Assembly (NCBI RefSeq): GCF_030272615.1
Contig: NC_081406.1
Coordinates: 113,367,783-113,431,782 of the forward strand
DNA length: 64,000 nt
From: Cryptomeria japonica
Taxonomy: Eukaryota; Streptophyta; Pinopsida; Cupressales; Cupressaceae
Direction of reading: 5' to 3'
Made by a program: the position numbers and the translations under genes. A model generated the notes under the pieces. That model worked only from the letters and a program-made list of their open reading frames with translations, was not told the DNA's origin and did not search any database. Of this stretch, positions 58,128-64,000 are shown one piece after another (positions within the stretch are counted from its first letter, which is position 1; every line of letters begins with the position of its first letter).

Positions 58128-61100
58128 ATTTTTTTTAAAAAACACAAGGCATTTTCATTTTGAAAGCAAACTGAAGCTGCCTTGCCTCCCTACCCCCCTT
58201 GCCGGGGCGATCTCTGCACAAGCAAGGTAAGAACTCTTTGTTTTCCAATGAAGGCAACTAAATTTTTTTCGCAACTGGTTTTTTTTTTCAAATTAATCCA
58301 TTTTGTGCATATCCTGCGATCTTAAAATTCCATGAAATGACATCTTTTTGAGGTATTCCGTCATATAGTTCACATGTCGTGTGTATGCTACCCCATTTTG
58401 TGATTAAAACCCCCTTCAATTATGCTTTGATGCTACCCCATGATTGGAATTGGTTGTTGTGTCTTCGGGTTCTGGTGTCCAAGCAACTATTACTTCCCAG
58501 AACTATTGCTATCCCACCCTACCTATAGTTTGATAGTTGTACAACCAAAATCGAGAAACTTGCCATTCCATATATGGATGGAAGCCGGAACCACTAATCC
58601 ATCAACAGGAAGGCGGGTAAACCATTACCCGGGGATAGATAGAAACTAGATACCGAATGAGGAAACCAGGGGTGGGTGGATATCGAGATTGTGTGTGGTG
58701 TTTGAGTTGGGTTTGCGCCTCAGAGTTAGGGTGAGGGCCGAGGAGGGAGGAGAGGATGTGTATGCGAGGGGAATGAGGGAGATTAGTAGTATGAGGTTTA
58801 GGGTAGAGATTGATGATTCCATTTTCAGAGGTTATTGAGGAGGGGAATGTGGGGAATAGGATTAAATAGGTTGTGATTGTGAGAGTGGGTGAATTGGATT
58901 AAATAGATTCACCTAAGAGACTAAGCAAATTCACATAATGATAGGTGGATTTTCCTAAAGATGAAGGGATAAAACTTAACAAAAAGAGGACTTAGGATGA
59001 TGACAAGGAGGATTCATTTAAGGATATGGCATATTCACCTAAGGGATAGTGTATTCTCCAAAGAATATGGAAAAATTATTGATTGGTGGAATGACATACT
59101 AGATCAAGGAATGATACAAGGGTAGATTCACCTAAATATAGGGTAAATTCAGCTAAAAGGGTACCCATGAGATTGTGGTACTGAGTACCTATCTATGGAT
59201 GGTGTATTTGGATACAATTATGATGAAACCATGCTTGTGTATGATGAAACAAAGTCCAGATCTCTATTATAGGTCCAACATAATCTCTATTATTTGAGAC
59301 ACCATTTTATTAGCATATCCAATTAGGGTAATTTATGGGTTTAATTATGGATCATGTTGTCTATTTCCATGCACTATTGAACTTATTTGGATGTATTGTG
59401 ATTATTTTAATTTTGAAGTTATAAATAAATTATGTTTGTACCTTAGAAAGGGTAACTCCAATTGATGTTTGGGCAGTTTATTTGAAAACTTATGGTGATT
59501 ATTGCCCTATGTTATGTAATGGAGTTATTTTTACACTAAGTAATTAGATAGAAAAATGAATTTGTATTGTTGTACAAGTATGATGAAACCATGCTTGTGT
59601 GTTTAAATGTTTGTGCATCCTATTGAGAACCAACCTCGCTGTTGAGGAACTCAATAAATGTGGTGTTAAGTAGAAGAATGGAAAACTCAAGAAGCTATGG
59701 TGACATATTGTGGCATTAGTCGGGATTATCTCTATTGACCACACCTTTCAAAGATAGTATCCCCTAGTTCTCCTCATAGAATGGACCATTGGATGGCTCA
59801 TAGTGGTATCCTATCCTACATTTATCTTGATTGCATTGCCGATAGTTGGTATGTGGTTCTTGGTATGGGTTTCCTCTTACCCTATTATCTTATTTATATC
59901 TTTGTTCCAACATGTGGAGATTGATTTTTGTCATGCTATGATGATTTTTAATGTTTGCATGTGTTTTGACATTATGCAAATAGATATGATGTCACACCAT
60001 ACTTATGTTTTGATATAGTGTAGGTGATGGTTACATGTTGTTGATGGTAGCGATTTGGGTTCAAAGACACAATTCCACACACACACACACAAATATTTGA
60101 AGATGCATTTTATATTATTCCTTCTTAGTGGCGATTAGTGTTGGAAGATTTGCACACATGTAGAGAGGAACTCATGTTAGATACAATAGGTTGTGTTTGA
60201 TAACATTTGAATGTGCCTCATGATGTATACATATAGCTTTGGTGTGTGACATGCATGCACATTTTTCCATAAGACACATTGCTATGTGGCATGTGCCCTA
60301 TGCATGTCATCTTTGTGAGGCACATTGCTATGTGCAATGTGGCCCTAGGTTTGTCTTCTATATGAGGTGTATTGCCATGATATGTTAGGATTTGTAGTGT
60401 GCAGGCCACAAATGCATGCATGAGGGACTATTATTATAGTCATGTTTTTTGGGCATGTAGCCTAGGCATGTCTTCTCCATTAGGTACATGGCCATGCCGT
60501 GTGGGACTTTTTGTGTTCATGCCACAAATGCACACATGAGGGACTATTATTGGAGTCATGATGAATCTTCACTCTATTTAGCCACAATTTCTAGTCATAT
60601 AGTTATGTAATGTGCACTTTTAAGGATTGTGAAGTTTCCTTCAATTATTGATGATCTCTCATCTTTGTTGCATGGGCCAACAATTTTATTTTATCTTGTT
60701 TGAATTAGTTTAATCACTATTGTGAGTTTTCTCTATTGTGTAGTTATTGTGGCTATGCTTGATTTGCTATTGGAATTGAACACATTTATTTGACTTATTA
60801 TTGTTACTATTTTTTCTTTCTTTCAATATTTATGATCTTTGGTAGTTTAGTGAAACTCTTTCTACTTTTAAATGTTGCCTTCTTTGTTGTGATGTGATTC
60901 CTCACCAAGATCGACATAGATAACCTTGGATGAGTGTATATAAGGAATCAAACATTGGGAAAATTTGAGGATAGGGGTAAGTGTTTGTTGTATGGGTAGC
61001 TACGATCCACTTGTACATTCTTAGTGATTATTGACAGCTATGTCTTGGAGCTGGTTAATCCCATTAAACAAACAAGGGGGAAGTCATACATAATCGTATG

Positions 61101-61468
61101 GATCCTCCCTAGTCGTGTGTGGATTCAAGACGGCCATCACTTCATATGGTTCTTGGTTACTTTGTGAGACCATGGCATCCTCTTAGACCAATATGTGAGC
61201 CTTGTATTGTTATCCCTACAATGTGGATGAATAAGTGTATGTTTAAATAAATGCTTCGCTTAGAATACTCAAAAATGTCTCTCAGAAAGTCTGCAACAAG
61301 CAAACTTTTAGTAAGAATTTGCAGACACAATGCTTAGAAATTCACACAATCAACTACATTAAATAAGTTCTCTATTAAGTTCAATGGTTTTGGTTTGATT
61401 TGCAATTTTTGTGAAGCTTTTGCATTGAAGTTTCCATGGCCTGATTTTTTTGCCTGTGAAGAAAGACC
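58128..61468 (+). other. 5' non-coding region of the CACTA element
   Basis: About 3.3 kb without a recognisable gene. It includes a purine-rich G/A block (about 58720-58870), a repeated phrase TATGATGAAACCATGCTTGTGT at about 59220 and 59579, a CACACACACACACA run near 60075 and the 119-bp repeats described separately. It presumably holds the transposase promoter. A 69-codon frame at 58440-58649 has no recognised domain. Confidence 0.4.
60343..60580. repeat. 119-bp tandem duplication with CATG-rich units
   Basis: Two units start near 60343 and 60462 and share CCTAGG..TGTCTTCT, GCCACAAATGCA and CATGAGGGACTATTATT. Shorter related units occur upstream at about 60250 and 60298 (CACATTGCTATGTG). 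Confidence 0.65.
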
Positions 61469-64000
61469 ATGTCAGATAATATCAGCAAAGAACAAAATAA
61501 GGAGACAATTGCTAGATTATGGTCTAACTTGAAAAGAAAAGGTGATGGGAAATGTTATTGCCCTACAAAATTTGTAAGGGCTTAAAGACTAGAAGACTTC
61601 TAATCAAAACAACTAAGAAACATTGTAGGCAACATGGTCACATTGAAGGGGGACATGATTATTATCCATTGGTAAGTTGTTCATTATATCATTTTAACAA
61701 TCTATATACATAAGAAATCACTTGATAATGAGATCATGATCACGGTTTATTTATGTATATCAATTTTATATAGGTGGAGCACCCTAGAGCACATGGTATG
61801 GATCAACAAAACCCTGAGAATATGGTTTTGGAAGTGGAGGAACATGGAGGTGTGAATATCAAAGTTGAAGATAATGATCCCATGGAAGATGACGATCATG
61901 CACCAGAAAACACAATTGAAGATGATGGTACAAATACATTGATCCATGACACATTTAGTACTAGCACAGCTGATCATGATGATCAAGATGACCTTGATGT
62001 TCATGATTTACCTCTTCTTGAGAAGGCATATGAGCCCCTTTACAAAGGCTCCCAAACAACTCTTCTCTCTGTTGTATTGTTGTTGGTGAACTTGACGGTT
62101 ATGAATGGTTTATCCAACATAACAATCTCTCGTATGTTAAGGTGTGTCATACATGTCATTATAGTTAATAAATGGTGAATCATGTACCATTAATATTCTT
62201 TATATTAACACCTCAAACTTTTTTTTTTGCTATAGATTGATAGGTGAGTTTTTCTTACCACCATCAAATATTCTACCTCGCTCATACCGAGAATTATATG
62301 CCATTATGAAAGATATTGGAATGGAGTATCAAATAATAGATGCTTGTCCCAATGATCATATTATATATCATAAACAACATGAATTTGGAATAGAATGCCC
62401 TGAATGTCATATCAGTAGATATCAAACAGATCAAATAACAAAAAAGGTGCCTCACAAGGTTCTTCGTTATATTCCCATTATTCCACGTATGCAACGATTA
62501 TTCAGGTGCACTAGCTTGGCACAATTTATGGATTACCATGCACGCAATAGAAGTCGAGATGACATTATTTGAATGCCTATGGATGGTTCAACATTTATGG
62601 ACATAGAGGAAAAGTGGCCACACTTTAAAGAAGAACCTCGTAATCTCAGGCTTTCATTGGCAGTGGATGGTGTCAATCCATTTGGAGAGTTGAGATCTGT
62701 TTACTCGGTGTGGCCTATTTTTGTTATCAACAATAACATTCCTCCATGGATGTCAATAAAGAGGGAGTACATAATGTTGGCAATGATTGTTCCAAGTATT
62801 TTATCATTTAATAGTCATCTACATTTAATTATAAATATTGCAGTAAAATGGTCATAATAATTATGTAATGTTTTTGTTCATTCCACTAGGCAAGTACCAA
62901 GTTAAAGATATGAATGTATATATTGATCCCCTTATTGACGAGTTGCTAGAGTTATGGAATGGTGTGACCATGTATGACATCTCTAGACCAATAAGACAAA
63001 GACAATTTCAATTCCATGCAATGCTTGTATGGACAATACATGATGCCCTAGGGCTAACACATTTTTGTGGTACATTATAGTGTTCAAGTTGCGCATGATA
63101 ATTATAATTATAAAAATTAACAAATTTAATAGAATTATACATTATCTTGTAGGTCTTCAAACAAAGGGAAAATTTGCATGTCCAGTTTGTGGTCCAAAGA
63201 TGAAATCCCGTCATTCAAAAAGTTTAGGAAAGGAGGTGTTTGATGAGTATAGGCACTTCCTTCACAAAAATCATAAGTACCGGAATACTGGAAAACATCT
63301 TTTCAATGGGAAAGAAGAGACTACATCAAAGCCATGAAGAATGACTCCTCATTTATGGAAGTTGGAATATAATAGAATTAATCGTCAAGGTAATGTCATT
63401 CCATCTAATGGTTTATGTTTGGAATTTGAATTTTTCTATCGTGTTTTGTTTACTGATGATGTAATTGATGATACTGAAGGTCGTCAAGGCATGGATGGCC
63501 ACCTTCCAAAGGGACTAAAAAGTTATCCCAGACAATTCAGTAGGTTGCCTTACTATGAGCAGCTACAAATTGTGCATTTGTTTGATACAATGCATATTGG
63601 AAAGAATATAACAAAGACATTATGGAAAATATTGGATGGAAGGCGTGACAAAGAAAAAATTGTCAAAATTTGTAGTGACATTGTGGAATCCAATCATGCA
63701 ATGAAAAATGTTATTCAATCAAATAGCAATGGAGATTAGATTAATATAAGTGCCCTTCCTTGGTTATTAACAGAGCAGCAAAGCAATTCTATAAAAGAAG
63801 TCATATGAAAAATTTGATTTCCCATAGGATTTGCTGCGAACATAAACAATCTCATATCAAAGAAGAGTGAATTTGGGCCAGGGATGAAAATGCATGATTG
63901 GCATACCTTCATTAAGGTAATTCACATTCTTATGTATTTACTATATATTTGTATACTGCGCATGTACTTTTCATTGTATTATGTTAGAAAACAATGAAAA
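61469..64000 (+). pseudogene. TNP2-type CACTA transposase, five exons in view, decayed
   Basis: Exons by reading-frame fit and GT..AG borders: 61469-61671, 61774-62141, 62236-62795, 62890-63069 and 63153-63916, with the next donor GT at 63917. Exon 1 has the N-terminal Cys/His motif (HCRQHGHIEGG) after a one-base loss near 61570. Exon 2 has an acidic linker and EPLYKGSQTTLLS. Exon 3 has ACPNDHIIYHKQH, CPECHISRY, KVLRYIPIIPRMQRLF and the DGVNPFG block of Transposase_21 (PF02992). Exons 4-5 have IDPLIDELLELW, KGKFACPVC and the DTMHIGKNI block. Stops lie at 62570, 63335, 63737, 63806 and 63815; four are TGA. The C-terminus is off-window. It would have cut and joined the element ends. Confidence 0.85.

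Larger units (their letters stand above)
58002..64000 (+). mobile_element. CACTA (En/Spm) DNA transposon, left part; right end off-window
   Basis: The inner part encodes a TNP2-type transposase (from 61469), which is diagnostic of CACTA elements. A CACTA word at 58002-58006, preceded by AAT as possible 3-bp TSD, is followed within 130 bp by TTCCGACGGA and a near-perfect palindrome around GGAATTCC, as in the subterminal regions of CACTA elements. The left boundary therefore rests on inference: the second terminal repeat lies outside the window and cannot be compared. Confidence 0.6.

Noticed and set aside
59803-60018. 71-codon hydrophobic frame upstream of the transposase
   Set aside because: Looks like a membrane segment only by T-rich composition; no family and no support from neighbours.
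1-64000. tRNA or rRNA genes, organelle insertions or an endogenous pararetrovirus
   Set aside because: None of the expected conserved stretches is seen; all RT motifs found are of copia type, next to LTRs and integrase.

Overview
This is nuclear DNA from a seed plant with a very large, repeat-packed genome. A conifer or other gymnosperm is my best guess, from the depth and age of the nesting. No host gene, tRNA, rRNA or bacterial feature is visible. Nearly the whole window is transposable elements inserted into one another, and most insertions can be placed to the base by matching LTR ends plus 5-bp target-site duplications (TSDs).

Layout. The outer layer in the first 53 kb is a minus-strand copia-type element H, of which only a gag fragment and one LTR are in view (51816-53347). 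A plus-strand element F (20757-51815, left end off-window) sits in the gag of H. F carries two large insertions. (i) A minus-strand element E (1-20756, left end off-window) lies in the 5' LTR of F. E is interrupted by the LTR element A (216-17441, TSD CTTCC), and A by the LTR element B (3626-11503, TSD GATCT). (ii) A minus-strand copia element D (27108-49913, TSD AAGGT) lies in the 3' LTR of F. D is interrupted in its left LTR by a plus-strand copia element G (27937-35423, TSD ACACA) and in its right LTR by C (41090-48958, TSD CAAAG), a second copy of the B family. The deepest chain is H > F > E > A > B.

To the right, 53440-54364 holds a possible LTR and primer site of a further, decayed element (I). 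From 54365 to 58001 there is mostly unrecognised sequence with one direct repeat. From 58002 to the window end lies the left part of a CACTA (En/Spm) DNA transposon, with five exons of a decayed TNP2-type transposase from 61469.

How they work. Only G and D carry a full copia gag-PR-IN-RT-RNaseH complement, and both are broken by stops. F has only a gag-like region, but shares with G and D a primer-site type, a duplicated polypurine tract and LTR modules, so it was probably mobilised by such elements. B and C encode only a Gag plus a protease-like domain whose active site reads D-P-S; the B frame is open for 1131 codons and C has four stops and a frameshift. A encodes only a low-complexity Q/P-rich protein. 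A, B, C and I share an odd primer-binding site that matches no common plant tRNA I can recall. E encodes a coiled-coil/zinc-knuckle protein followed by at least 450 codons of a domain I do not recognise. Most inactivating mutations are C-to-T or G-to-A changes making stops, as expected of long-methylated DNA.
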